Shown here: positions 6,838 to 13,319 of the stretch, piece by piece
Position numbering within the stretch: the first letter of the stretch is position 1
Layout: every line of letters starts with the position of its first letter
DNA from: JAFARZ01 sp035651595
GTDB lineage: Bacteria > Actinomycetota > Actinomycetes > Streptosporangiales > Streptosporangiaceae
NCBI GenBank assembly: GCA_035651595.1
Contig: DASRFJ010000157.1
Span: 1 to 13,575 of the forward strand
DNA length: 13,575 nt
Reading direction: 5' to 3'
Position numbers and translations under genes: made by a program
Notes under the pieces: model-generated
The model's input: only the letters and a program-made list of their open reading frames with translations
Databases searched by the model: none
Told to the model about the DNA's origin: nothing

Positions 6838-8754
6838 TCACGCCGGGCCGATGACCGGTCCTTCGTGCCAGCCGTTGCCGTCGCGCCAGTAGTGCTGAAG
6901 CTGCTGGTCGGTGCGCAAGACGATCACTTCGAGGTTCATGCCCCACGAGGACTCGCACAGTCCCGCGACCGCCTGGACATCGTGCCCGAAGTCGGCGCTG
7001 TGCCGCCACTGCTCGTCGCCGGAGTTCCATCGCCACCAGTGCTGGACGATTCCGCCGACCGCCACGCACAATTCGAAGTTGCCTGATGGCCCGGTCTCGC
7101 TGGTCATGCCGTACTGCCCCTGGATCATGACCGGGCCGGTGTCGCAGCCGGCCCCGAACACCTCGCCATCTTTCCAGGTGAGGGTCGGCTCATCGCGCCA
7201 GAAGTGCTGCATCGTGCCGTCGGTACGCGTCGCGACGCATTCCAGGTTGCCGTGCGGGGCGCCGAAGCTGCCCTGCACCAGTGCCGGGCCCGAGCGTGCG
7301 ATGCCGTTGCCGAACCGGGGTCCGTCATGCCAGCCGGCCTCGTCGCGCCACACGTGCTGCAGCTGACCGCCGTTGCTCACTACCACCTCGAAGTTGCCCG
7401 GCGCTCCGTAGTCGCCCTGAACGAACCCGGGCACGCCATCACAGCCGGGCGGGCCGAAGACACCGCCGTCGTTCCACGGTCCGCCGCCGCCTCCGCCAGT
7501 CCACCAGTGATGCAGCTGGCCGGCTCCGGTGAGGTAGACCAGCTCCATGTTGCGGTTGTAGGTCGTGCCGGTCAGTGTCGGGCACACTGCCGCATCGGTC
7601 GCGAACGATGCGCCGGTTCCCCAGGTCCATGGCGGTCCGCCTTCGCGCCACCGGTGCAGCACCCGGCTGCCGTTCGACCCGGCGACCTCGAGGTTGCGGT
7701 GCATCGCCCCGTTGCCGCTTTCGTACAGGTTGCCGTTGTGCAGCCGCCGCTTGGTCCACGGGTCCGGATTGGTGTTCTGCACGCCGCTGCGGTCGTAGCT
7801 GTCGATGCTGCACTCCCCGTAGGCGATCCAGCCGAAGCCATTCATCCCCCAGCTGGTGCCCCAGGAGTTCTTGCAGAGCCAGGCGCCTAGCGAGTCGTCG
7901 TAACCGATGATGAGGAACAGGTGCCCGCCGCGGTAGGCATTGGACGGGTCAGTGCTGCGCCGGTAAACGCCGGAGCCGACTCCACTGAAGTCGTCATAGA
8001 CGTCGATGTATGTGACGAGAGGCCCGACGGTATCCAGCCAGTTCTTGGAGTCGCTCACTGATACCGAGGTAAACGCGGGCCCGCGCACGGACCGGCCTGA
8101 GCGGTCCGGAGTTGGCGCGTAGGTGCGCGCATCGGTGTGCCAGGGCCAGCTGACCGGGTCGCAGAACCCGTTGTTCGCGAAGAAGTTCGACACCTCGCCC
8201 ATGTTGCCCTCGTCGGCGCAGCCCTTGCCGACTCCATCTCTGGGATCTCCTTCGGAGAGCCTGGTCCACATGGCGTGCTCGATGCGGACCATGGACTCCA
8301 CCAGAGCCACCCCGGCGAACGCCCAGCAGGAGTTGCACGGATTCTGATCCCGGACGCTGGTGATCCAGTTCTGGCCGAACCGGCTGCGCCAGTCCACCGA
8401 GGCCGGGGGCGCGCCTGCCGGGGGAGGCGCCGCGTCGCCATCGCGTCCGGCGATGCCGGCTACCGCCTCATCCAGCCCGAGGCGGCGCAGCGTGCCGACC
8501 GGAAAAGTGTCAGTAAGCTGCTGCGCGGTGACCAGCCCGATCCTGGCCCGCTCGATCGCCAGGTACGGGTTGGTACCCGGCCCGAGGCCGGTGAAGTCGA
8601 CCGGCGATGAGGTGTTGGCGCTGATTAGCCCGGACCGGTCAGCACCCAGTCCGGTAACCGGCAGCGGCGTATCATCCGGCATGTCATGCGGTGGCTGCCA
8701 GCCAAGCCGCTCGTTGGCGATGAGCGTCCGCAACTCGCCGAAGGTGTTTACCAT
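6838..8754 (-). CDS. papain-family (C1) peptidase with beta-propeller lectin-like domain
   Basis: A 638-aa protein. Residues 1-119 form a likely propeptide. The C1 domain starts at VDWR (120-123); the oxyanion Gln137 and nucleophile Cys143 lie in RDQNPCNSCWAF, His278 in RGGHLFLIIGYD and Asn296 in CKNSWGTSWG, so the catalytic set is complete. From about 335 there are six repeats with the pattern N-L/F/M-E-x-x-V ... L-x-H-x-W-R (starting at 354, 402, 454, 503, 559 and 607), e.g. NFEVVVSNGGQLQHVWRD, like the blades of PLL-type sugar-binding beta-propellers. The ATG at 8754 follows a strong AGGGAGGGG; no signal peptide is visible from it or from the 8787 extension. It probably cleaves proteins at sites chosen by the propeller. 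The downstream inhibitor suggests it is active while still inside the producer. Target unknown. Confidence 0.9.
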   Translation of the reverse strand: MVNTFGELRTLIANERLGWQPPHDMPDDTPLPVTGLGADRSGLISANTSSPVDFTGLGPGTNPYLAIERARIGLVTAQQLTDTFPVGTLRRLGLDEAVAGIAGRDGDAAPPPAGAPPASVDWRSRFGQNWITSVRDQNPCNSCWAFAGVALVESMVRIEHAMWTRLSEGDPRDGVGKGCADEGNMGEVSNFFANNGFCDPVSWPWHTDARTYAPTPDRSGRSVRGPAFTSVSVSDSKNWLDTVGPLVTYIDVYDDFSGVGSGVYRRSTDPSNAYRGGHLFLIIGYDDSLGAWLCKNSWGTSWGMNGFGWIAYGECSIDSYDRSGVQNTNPDPWTKRRLHNGNLYESGNGAMHRNLEVAGSNGSRVLHRWREGGPPWTWGTGASFATDAAVCPTLTGTTYNRNMELVYLTGAGQLHHWWTGGGGGGPWNDGGVFGPPGCDGVPGFVQGDYGAPGNFEVVVSNGGQLQHVWRDEAGWHDGPRFGNGIARSGPALVQGSFGAPHGNLECVATRTDGTMQHFWRDEPTLTWKDGEVFGAGCDTGPVMIQGQYGMTSETGPSGNFELCVAVGGIVQHWWRWNSGDEQWRHSADFGHDVQAVAGLCESSWGMNLEVIVLRTDQQLQHYWRDGNGWHEGPVIGPA

Positions 8755-8859
8755 GAGATTCCCCTCCCTGAACAGGCCGGCGTTCACTCGAGACGAGGGA
8801 GCACCCGCCCCCGCAGCGCCTCAGCTAACGCCATCACCCAGAAAGAGGGCAGTCAAACG

Positions 8860-8965
8860 CGATAAATACATACGACTAGAATTTTCGAAGTCGATTTGTC
8901 AAACGGCTAGACGCTATAAGAATAGACAGACATGTCATAACTTATATCTATATGTGGAGATAGGT
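8860..8965 (-). promoter_or_regulatory. AT-rich promoter region of the peptidase cassette
   Basis: This stretch is far richer in A/T than its surroundings and lies 100-200 bp upstream of the peptidase start. On the minus strand a consensus TTGACA occurs at 8902-8897. The best -10 at 17-18 bp is TAGTCG or CTAGTC (about 8880-8873), which is poor, so the exact start point is uncertain. Short palindromes (GACATGTC near 8930) could be regulator sites. The long leader would allow further control. A plus-strand promoter here is also possible (TATAAG near 8915). Confidence 0.4.
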
Positions 8966-9049
8966 TCTGCCGTGCCGGCGGATAAGAGCAAGCCGCCCGA
9001 CGCTTCTGCACTTAACTGCCATACCGCAAATTACTCAAGCTCCACTCAT

Positions 9050-9221
9050 GGCGAGCGCCCACGCTGTGCGGCTGGACCATCACTAGCGGCGCCGCTGGTC
9101 CGCGCGAACCGTGCAGTGCCGGCCGAAGAGCTGGCTGAGATCGCGTGGGACGGTGAGCTCCGGCCGGGGCGGCGCGCTGCGCAAGCAGGTGATGCGCTTG
9201 CGCCGCGCCCTGGCCCCATGA
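9050..9221 (+). pseudogene. remnant of a SARP/AfsR-type winged-helix domain
   Basis: Two frames joined give the end of a transcriptional-activator winged helix of the SARP/AfsR/DnrI kind: LAAPLVRANRAVPAEELAEI, then AWDGELRPG (frame of 9050), followed after a one-base shift near 9169 by GALRKQVMRLRRALAP and a TGA at 9219-9221. This matches the family pattern LLLRANRVVxxDELAEALWx ... AxLxxYVxRLRRAL, including the recognition helix. The first strands of the domain and everything downstream (bacterial transcriptional activation domain) are absent, and no start codon or ribosome binding site is in place. It is a short fragment of an old regulator gene. Confidence 0.55.
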
Positions 9222-9372
9222 CGCAGAACTTGTTTTGCCCGTCCACGAACGAATGCTGGCCGACGCGGCTGAGCACGATGCCGAACAGCTCTCCGTCAAC
9301 TTCCGCGCGGCCGGTGACCTCGTATCCCCGGGCGGTATCGATTGTGAACCGGTGAGTGCCGGTCCTGCCGCT
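9222..9372 (-). pseudogene. orphan coding-like fragment, unknown family
   Basis: The minus strand from 9372 reads GTHRFTIDTARGYEVTGRAE, then VDGELFGIVLSRVGQHSF, then VDGQNKFCVMG, with good codon bias and a beta-strand-like pattern. An in-frame TAA at 9375-9373 removes any upstream part, the first usable start (GTG 9276) is in the middle of the sequence, and the convincing part stops where the SARP remnant on the other strand begins. I interpret it as an internal piece of a gene. The family is not recognised. Confidence 0.3.
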
Positions 9373-9397
9373 TTACGGATCGGATACCGCCGGCGTC

Positions 9398-9733
9398 TCA
9401 ACTTATGTCCAGGGAAGCATATTTGCCAGTCGCGTATAGTCGATCTGCGCCGTTCCGCTTATGTGCGTATTTGCAGAATGATTCTTCTGCGTGGTGTTCG
9501 CGATCATGCTTTACCAGCCCCGGGCCGATCAGATCGGCGGATAGTTCGCAAGGTGGGGAGTTCCAGGCAATCCGAAGGTTGATCACCTCGGGCGTGACCG
9601 CGTCGGTGTGCCACGTGGCGGCACCAGCCGCCGACTGTGTACATGCCGCGCCGGTGAGTGGCCGCAGCGGCAGGTCGACTGAAAGTTCGCTAGGCCCGTG
9701 GCGATGGCTAGGCTGCGGAGCCGACACCTTCAA
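9398..9733 (-). CDS. hypothetical protein, doubtful
   Basis: A 111-codon frame starting at TTG 9733 with moderately high G/C at third positions in its first 60 codons. It reads PSELSVDLPLRPLTGAACTQ and EVINLRIAWNSPPCELSADL, then becomes A/T-richer and less protein-like towards SLDIS at the end. There is no good ribosome binding site, signal peptide or known domain. It may be a genuine small gene, or the decayed head of a gene whose other parts lie at 9222-9372. Nothing else is visible between 9373 and 9870. Confidence 0.25.
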   Translation of the reverse strand: MKVSAPQPSHRHGPSELSVDLPLRPLTGAACTQSAAGAATWHTDAVTPEVINLRIAWNSPPCELSADLIGPGLVKHDREHHAEESFCKYAHKRNGADRLYATGKYASLDIS

Positions 9734-9870
9734 GCTTGCCTATGGCATGGTTGGAGGCGATATCTTCCAGAGAGCCCTGCCAGGCCGCGGTGACTCCTGC
9801 CCTTGAACCGGCCCGCGAGGCTGGCGGTGCCTGACGCGAGACATGCCATGATTTACTTGAGCCAAGCACT

Positions 9871-9895
9871 TGACGCTTGTCACTGACGAGCGTCA
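9871..9895. promoter_or_regulatory. 25-bp near-perfect palindrome
   Basis: TGACGCTTGTC (9871-9881) and GACGAGCGTCA (9885-9895) are inverted repeats with one G-T type mismatch around the centre ACT. It lies about 155 bp upstream of the Uma2 gene and next to two CTTGA boxes (about 9856 and 9869). No T-tract follows, so it looks more like a dimer-binding operator than a terminator, though a hairpin role cannot be excluded. Confidence 0.4.
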
Positions 9896-10050
9896 TGCGG
9901 ATGCGCCGGAGAGCGAGCCGGCACCGAGAGAGATGATGAAGGCCCGCAGACATCCCAGGACAGTGCCTGTCCAGCGCGCTCTCGAACAGAGTGAGCGGTG
10001 TGGGCGCTGGTACGTGCGCGGGCAGTCCATGCTACCAACCGGGAGGTCCC

Positions 10051-10698
10051 ATGACGTCTCCTCCTGAGTCAGCTTCCATCTACGACTGGGCGGTGCCAGG
10101 AAATCTGCAACCCGAACCAATCACCCTGGAAGTGTGGCGGAACCTTCCTGAGGAATTCTGCCGCGAGGTGGAGCTTGTCAACGGGCAGGCAGTCAGGTGC
10201 GAGAGACCAAGCCGGGCACACCAGGCAGCGGCCAGCCGCATCACGGCGATGCTGGATGCCGCCGCAAGCGGGCACATGAAGCGCAACCCAGGTACCTGCT
10301 TGGACACCAGCAACGACTTCGATGTTCTGCTATGGGAAACACCGGCCGCGACAATCCGTAGCCCAGACGCCGCCTTGTTCGAATGCGCTCCCAGCGATCT
10401 CCGCCCCCTGCCAGCCTCGCTTATCAGGGTAGTCGTGGAGGTGGTGTCGCCGGGCAGCCGCAAGGCAGACAAACTCGATAAAATGGCCGAGTACGCCGAT
10501 GCCGGCATACCGTTCTACTGGCTCGTCTGGCTATTCGATGAACATGTCCTGCAGATTGACATTCACGTGCTGGACCACACCCTCGGTGCCTACACGCTTT
10601 TCCGGACGCTGGCCCCCGAACAGGAGATCAGCACCATCGACGTACCGGTCCGGATTCAGGTTGACTGGTCCCGCCTGGCCCACCTAGTGCGCAGGTAG
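10051..10698 (+). CDS. Uma2-family endonuclease (PD-(D/E)XK fold)
   Basis: A 215-aa protein of the Uma2 (DUF820) family, predicted metal-dependent nucleases that are abundant in actinobacteria and cyanobacteria and of unproved biological role. The family pattern is clear: LPEEFCREVELVNGQAV with the early Glu (Glu41), RSPDAALF (Asp106), VVEVVSPGSRKAD (Glu130, Asp140), then K144, Y148 and GIPFYWLV at 152-159. The catalytic Asp, Glu and Lys are all present, so it should be active. The ATG at 10051 follows GGGAGG at 10041-10046; the in-frame extension to 9991 is unnecessary. It is monocistronic and isolated, with no partner gene beside it. Many Uma2 genes are dispersed single copies like this one. 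Confidence 0.9.
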   Translation: MTSPPESASIYDWAVPGNLQPEPITLEVWRNLPEEFCREVELVNGQAVRCERPSRAHQAAASRITAMLDAAASGHMKRNPGTCLDTSNDFDVLLWETPAATIRSPDAALFECAPSDLRPLPASLIRVVVEVVSPGSRKADKLDKMAEYADAGIPFYWLVWLFDEHVLQIDIHVLDHTLGAYTLFRTLAPEQEISTIDVPVRIQVDWSRLAHLVRR

Positions 10699-11049
10699 AA
10701 CTCGCGGAAGCCTCAAAAGCCCTGGGCGTCCGCACCTCAGATCCATGTCGGCGTGGGCGGGACCGAGGACAACAAAGAGTGCCCACCGGCCGATAGCAAT
10801 GCTCAACCAAAGCTACTGATCGACAGCGCAGCGTCGCAGCAGTAACCGAGGACCAGCGACCAGCCTGCTATGTGGGTATGTCGACGGGCATGTACACCGC
10901 GTCCGGTGGCCCACAACGTTCAGTTATGCACAAGCTAAGACCCGACGAGCCCGCTCCTCAAAGCCGTACCGAACGGCGGGTCGCGCGCGGGAAGGCGTGA
11001 CTCACTGTAATCGGTCTCTCCGTCCTCCTCAACTGGAACTGCGTAGCCT
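10699..11049. other. intergenic region, nothing recognised
   Basis: About 350 bp between the Uma2 and DUF429 genes. No frame on either strand reads as a protein with consistent codon bias, and no strong hairpin, repeat or promoter consensus was found. Confidence 0.5.
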
Positions 11050-11925
11050 GTGCTGGTTCGGGTGGTAGGGGTGGACCTGTCTGCCGAGCCGATGAGGACG
11101 GCTGTGGCAGTGCTCGCGTGGGATGACGGCAAAGCGGTCGTCGAGGAACTTTACGTCGGCCCTGACGACGAAGGCGTCCTGGCTGCGCTGGCGACCGCGG
11201 ACAAGGCAGGCATCGACGCTCCCTTCGGCTGGCCGGACGCGTTCGCCGCCTTCCTGGCCGCACACCAGGCCGGCGATGTCCCCGTTCCGGTGACGGGCAT
11301 CATCCCGCTCAGCGTCGCAGCGGACCGGATCGGGCACGCCGCCATGCGCTGTGCCGGGCTGCTGACGAGACTGGGGAGATCAGGATCACCGGTCAACCGC
11401 GACGGGTCGGGCACGGTGACCGAAGTGTACCCGGCAGCCTCGCTCAATCTGTGGGGCCTGTCCTACCGCGGGTACAAGCAGCCGCGCAACCCCGCCGCGC
11501 TGCCGGAACTGGCGGGCGAACTGCAGGCCGCCGTCCCCTGGCCGGGACTCGGCTCGCACGACCACGTCTGCCGCACCTCGCATGACGCACTCGACGCCAT
11601 CATCGCAGCACTCACGGGCCCGTGCAGCAGCCCTGAGCCTGAGTACCAGGCCAGATCCCGAACTACAGGACGCAGCCAGCCGCGAAGGCTGGATCGCGCT
11701 GCCTACCGCTCCGCTCACCGCGCTCCCGTAAGGGGCACATCCCTCCATTCCTTCAACCCCCAGAGATGCGCCAGATCGCCGACTCGCCGCGCTGGGCGTC
11801 GCTTCGCCCTCGATGCATGGCGCTCGCCGAACTTCCGGATCTGTACAGCCGCCATGCCGCGTTCACTCAACGCGGCAGATAAGTGCACGCCTTGTTATGG
11901 GGAGCGCCCAGAGCAGTTGCGGTAA
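11050..11925 (+). CDS. DUF429 predicted nuclease, frameshifted near its C-terminus
   Basis: A DUF429-family protein (predicted RNase H-like nuclease fold, function unproved). Visible motifs are GVDLSAEPMRTAVAV at the N-terminus with the first acidic residue, AGIDAPFGWPDAF, RCAGLLTRLGRSG, EVYPAASLNLWGL and SHDALDAIIAAL. After ALTG (about 11617) the open frame turns into Arg/Ser-rich sequence up to 11925, making 291 aa. Removing one C from the GGGCCCG run at 11616-11622 restores the usual family ending: RAAALSLSTRPDPELQDA, then SREGWIALP, with a TAA at 11729-11731 and about 227 aa, the normal length. So the tail beyond 11620 is a frameshift product (mutation or sequencing error). The GTG at 11050 is set by the VVGVDLS strand; the ribosome binding site is weak. 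It stands alone between Uma2 and mazEF. Confidence 0.75.
   Translation: MLVRVVGVDLSAEPMRTAVAVLAWDDGKAVVEELYVGPDDEGVLAALATADKAGIDAPFGWPDAFAAFLAAHQAGDVPVPVTGIIPLSVAADRIGHAAMRCAGLLTRLGRSGSPVNRDGSGTVTEVYPAASLNLWGLSYRGYKQPRNPAALPELAGELQAAVPWPGLGSHDHVCRTSHDALDAIIAALTGPCSSPEPEYQARSRTTGRSQPRRLDRAAYRSAHRAPVRGTSLHSFNPQRCARSPTRRAGRRFALDAWRSPNFRICTAAMPRSLNAADKCTPCYGERPEQLR
11766..11882 (+). other. coding-like short frame, 38 codons
   Basis: Within the tail of the shifted DUF429 frame, another plus-strand frame from ATG 11766 to TAA 11882 reads MRQIADSPRWASLRPR, then CMALAELPDLYSRHAAFTQR, with good codon bias. It extends back openly to 11727 without a start. It may be the end of a decayed gene rather than a functional peptide. 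No family recognised. Confidence 0.25.
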
Positions 11926-11945
11926 TACCCGGTTATACTAGAGGC
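11922..11945 (+). promoter_or_regulatory. mazE promoter with overlapping palindrome, leaderless start
   Basis: TATACT at 11934-11939 is a good -10 box, and the antitoxin GTG follows six bases later at 11946, so transcription should begin at or next to the start codon. The imperfect palindrome GTAATACCCGGTTATAC (11922-11938, GTA-N2-ACC-C-GGT-N2-TAC) overlaps the -10, where a ribbon-helix-helix antitoxin could bind and repress. No convincing -35 is visible. Confidence 0.55.
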
Positions 11946-12185
11946 GTGAAGACAGCGATCTCGCTTCCGGATGACACCTACGAGCAGGCCACCAGGCAGG
12001 CTGCCGAGCTCGGCATCAGCCGGTCCGAGTTCATGGCCCGCGCCGCCCGCAGCTATCTTGACCAGCTCGCCGCACACTCGGTGACCAGGCAGATAGACGA
12101 GGCGCTGCGAGCGACCCAAGATGACTCCAACGCCGCCGCTACCGCCGCCGGCCGCCGCTTCCCGGCAGGCCGGGACGACTGGTGA
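11946..12185 (+). CDS. mazE: MazE-like ribbon-helix-helix antitoxin
   Basis: A 79-aa antitoxin. The N-terminal ribbon-helix-helix is clear: the strand VKTAISLPDDTYEQA, then RQAAELGISRSEFMARAARS for the two helices, giving dimeric DNA binding and autoregulation. The C-terminal half (TRQIDEALRA and the acidic QDDSNAAAT region) is the flexible part that in this family wraps and neutralises the toxin. The GTG at 11946 is chosen because the SLPDD strand must begin there and the -10 box lies just upstream. The stop overlaps the toxin start by four bases (GTGA), implying translational coupling and tight stoichiometry. The name is by family and context; orthology to a specific characterised mazE is not claimed. 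Confidence 0.88.
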   Translation: MKTAISLPDDTYEQATRQAAELGISRSEFMARAARSYLDQLAAHSVTRQIDEALRATQDDSNAAATAAGRRFPAGRDDW

Positions 12186-13182
12186 CCAGCCGCGGCAGCA
12201 TCTGCTGGGCCGGCCTCGGCGAGGCACACGGCAGCAAGTCCGCCAGACGACGCCCCGTCCTGGTCATCCAAGCCGACCCGTTCAACGCCAGCCGGCTCAG
12301 TACGACCATCGCCGCCGTCATCACATCCAATACCGCCCTGGCAGCGATGCCCGGCAACGTGTTCCTGCCAGCGATAGCCTCCGGCCTGCCCAAAGACTCA
12401 GTGGTGAACATCACCGCCCTGGTGACCCTCGACAAGGCCGACCTAGAAGAACCTGTCGGCCACCTGCCAACATCGCTGATGAACGACGTCGAGCGCGGCC
12501 TCCACCGCGTACTCGGGTTGTGAGCGCATCGCGCCGCAGCGGCATGACCGGACGTTCTCCCGGAAACGCCTCGCGCAATTGCGTAGAGCGTTTCCGCGGG
12601 AACGTCGCTGACGCTATCGGCCCTGAGACGCTCCCCGCCCGAAGGTACAGCGACCAGCGAGACCCGCCCGGTCAGCGGCAGATGCGTATTCGTATCGGTT
12701 TCAAGCTCTGGTCCCGTTACACGTCGGCCGATCTCGGCGTCGAGCGGGCTCATATCCACTGGCAGCGGCGAGCGCGGGTCCCACCACCGGAAATCCAGAA
12801 TCTCGTCATCCGCCGCGAGCTGCGGGATGGCAGGCGGCATCAGCCTGTAGACGGCGGCGTACTCCCTCCGGGCCGGGCGCGTCAGGTCAAATCCGGCGAC
12901 TGCTGCGGGTTCAAGATCCGCCACGGTGATACCGGTCTCCTCGGCGAGCTCCCGGACCGCGGCCTGACGTGCGGTCTCGTCCTCTTCCCGCGTCCCACCC
13001 GGAAGCTCCCACTGCCCGCGCGCGGCGTCGAGCACCATCAGCACCCGCCCGGCGCACACCACAACGATCAGCGACAACGGCATGGGGGCCGCATCATCCG
13101 GGCTCTCCAGATCAGCCCCGGCGGCGGCCTCGAAGCTCACCAGGGCACTCCCCAACCGGTCACTCAGCGGAAGATCGGCCAT
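12139..13182 (-). CDS. Nudix hydrolase with anomalous C-terminal extension
   Basis: The first 155 residues are a normal Nudix domain: SLIVVVCAGRVLMVLDAARG, then QWELPGG, and a perfect Nudix box at 63-85 (Gly63, Glu69, then RELAEETGI from Arg77) with the metal-binding glutamates. YAAVYRLMPP, DEILDFRWWDP and DMSPLDAEIGRRV follow. Such enzymes hydrolyse nucleoside diphosphate derivatives; the substrate is not evident. The ATG at 13182 has a GAGG site at good spacing. A normal protein would stop near 12715. Here the frame has no stop until 12139, passing through a 56-bp palindrome and then antisense to mazF, which gives 347 aa whose last 190 are not protein-like. A TAA at about 12720 in the neighbouring frame suggests a lost stop by indel. 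The true functional region is 12715-13182. Confidence 0.8.
   Translation of the reverse strand: MADLPLSDRLGSALVSFEAAAGADLESPDDAAPMPLSLIVVVCAGRVLMVLDAARGQWELPGGTREEDETARQAAVRELAEETGITVADLEPAAVAGFDLTRPARREYAAVYRLMPPAIPQLAADDEILDFRWWDPRSPLPVDMSPLDAEIGRRVTGPELETDTNTHLPLTGRVSLVAVPSGGERLRADSVSDVPAETLYAIARGVSGRTSGHAAAARCAHNPSTRWRPRSTSFISDVGRWPTGSSRSALSRVTRAVMFTTESLGRPEAIAGRNTLPGIAARAVLDVMTAAMVVLSRLALNGSAWMTRTGRRLADLLPCASPRPAQQMLPRLVTSRPGLPGSGGRRR
12182..12523 (+). CDS. mazF: MazF/PemK-type mRNA interferase toxin
   Basis: A 113-aa endoribonuclease toxin of the MazF/PemK/NdoA family, expected to cleave single-stranded mRNA at short specific sequences when freed from the antitoxin. Family hallmarks in order: SRGSICWAGLG at residues 3-13, then GSKSARRRPVLVIQ with the catalytic Arg region, ADPFN at 31-35, TTIAAVITSN at 41-50, PGNVFL, the GLPKDSVVNITALVTLDK strand with the conserved Asp-Ser-Val, and a C-terminal helix (VERGLHRVLGL). 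It is complete and at normal length. The GTG at 12182 lies in the GTGA overlap with the antitoxin stop. It faces the Nudix gene, whose open frame runs antisense through the whole toxin gene. The cleavage sequence cannot be predicted. Confidence 0.92.
   Translation: MTSRGSICWAGLGEAHGSKSARRRPVLVIQADPFNASRLSTTIAAVITSNTALAAMPGNVFLPAIASGLPKDSVVNITALVTLDKADLEEPVGHLPTSLMNDVERGLHRVLGL
12551..12606. terminator. 56-bp palindrome between convergent mazF and Nudix genes
   Basis: GACGTTCTCCCGGAAACGC (12551-12569) pairs with the matching arm at 12588-12606 with 17 of 19 positions. The loop holds CGCAATTGCG (12574-12583), a palindrome with exactly the same centre, so nearly the whole 56 bp folds back on itself. 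It starts 28 bp after the mazF stop, as expected of a bidirectional terminator for two facing genes. There is no T-tract. A small mobile palindromic element is an alternative. Confidence 0.65.
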
Positions 13183-13192
13183 GACCCGCCTC

Positions 13193-13223
13193 ACTGTACC
13201 CAGAGACCGACAGGTCCTGTCAC
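13193..13223 (-). promoter_or_regulatory. palindrome over a possible Nudix gene promoter
   Basis: GACAGGTCCTGTC (13209-13221) is a perfect palindrome around a single base, centred about 33 bp upstream of the Nudix ATG. On the minus strand a TGACAG (13222-13217) overlapping it and TACAGT (13198-13193), 18 bp apart, could be the promoter. This would put an operator over the -35. The match to consensus is moderate. Confidence 0.35.
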
Positions 13224-13319
13224 CAGCGAGCGTCGGAACGCGGCAGAAGCGGCGTTGCGGCAGGGCCACGCCGACCCGGATAACGTTGATCTGTGGTTGA
13301 CATGCAGCGCGAGGGGTTC

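Noticed and set aside
8360..9355. A 331-codon plus-strand open frame
   Set aside because: Its first part is antisense to the peptidase N-terminus and its middle crosses an AT-rich promoter region; only the SARP-like piece at 9050-9170 looks genuine.
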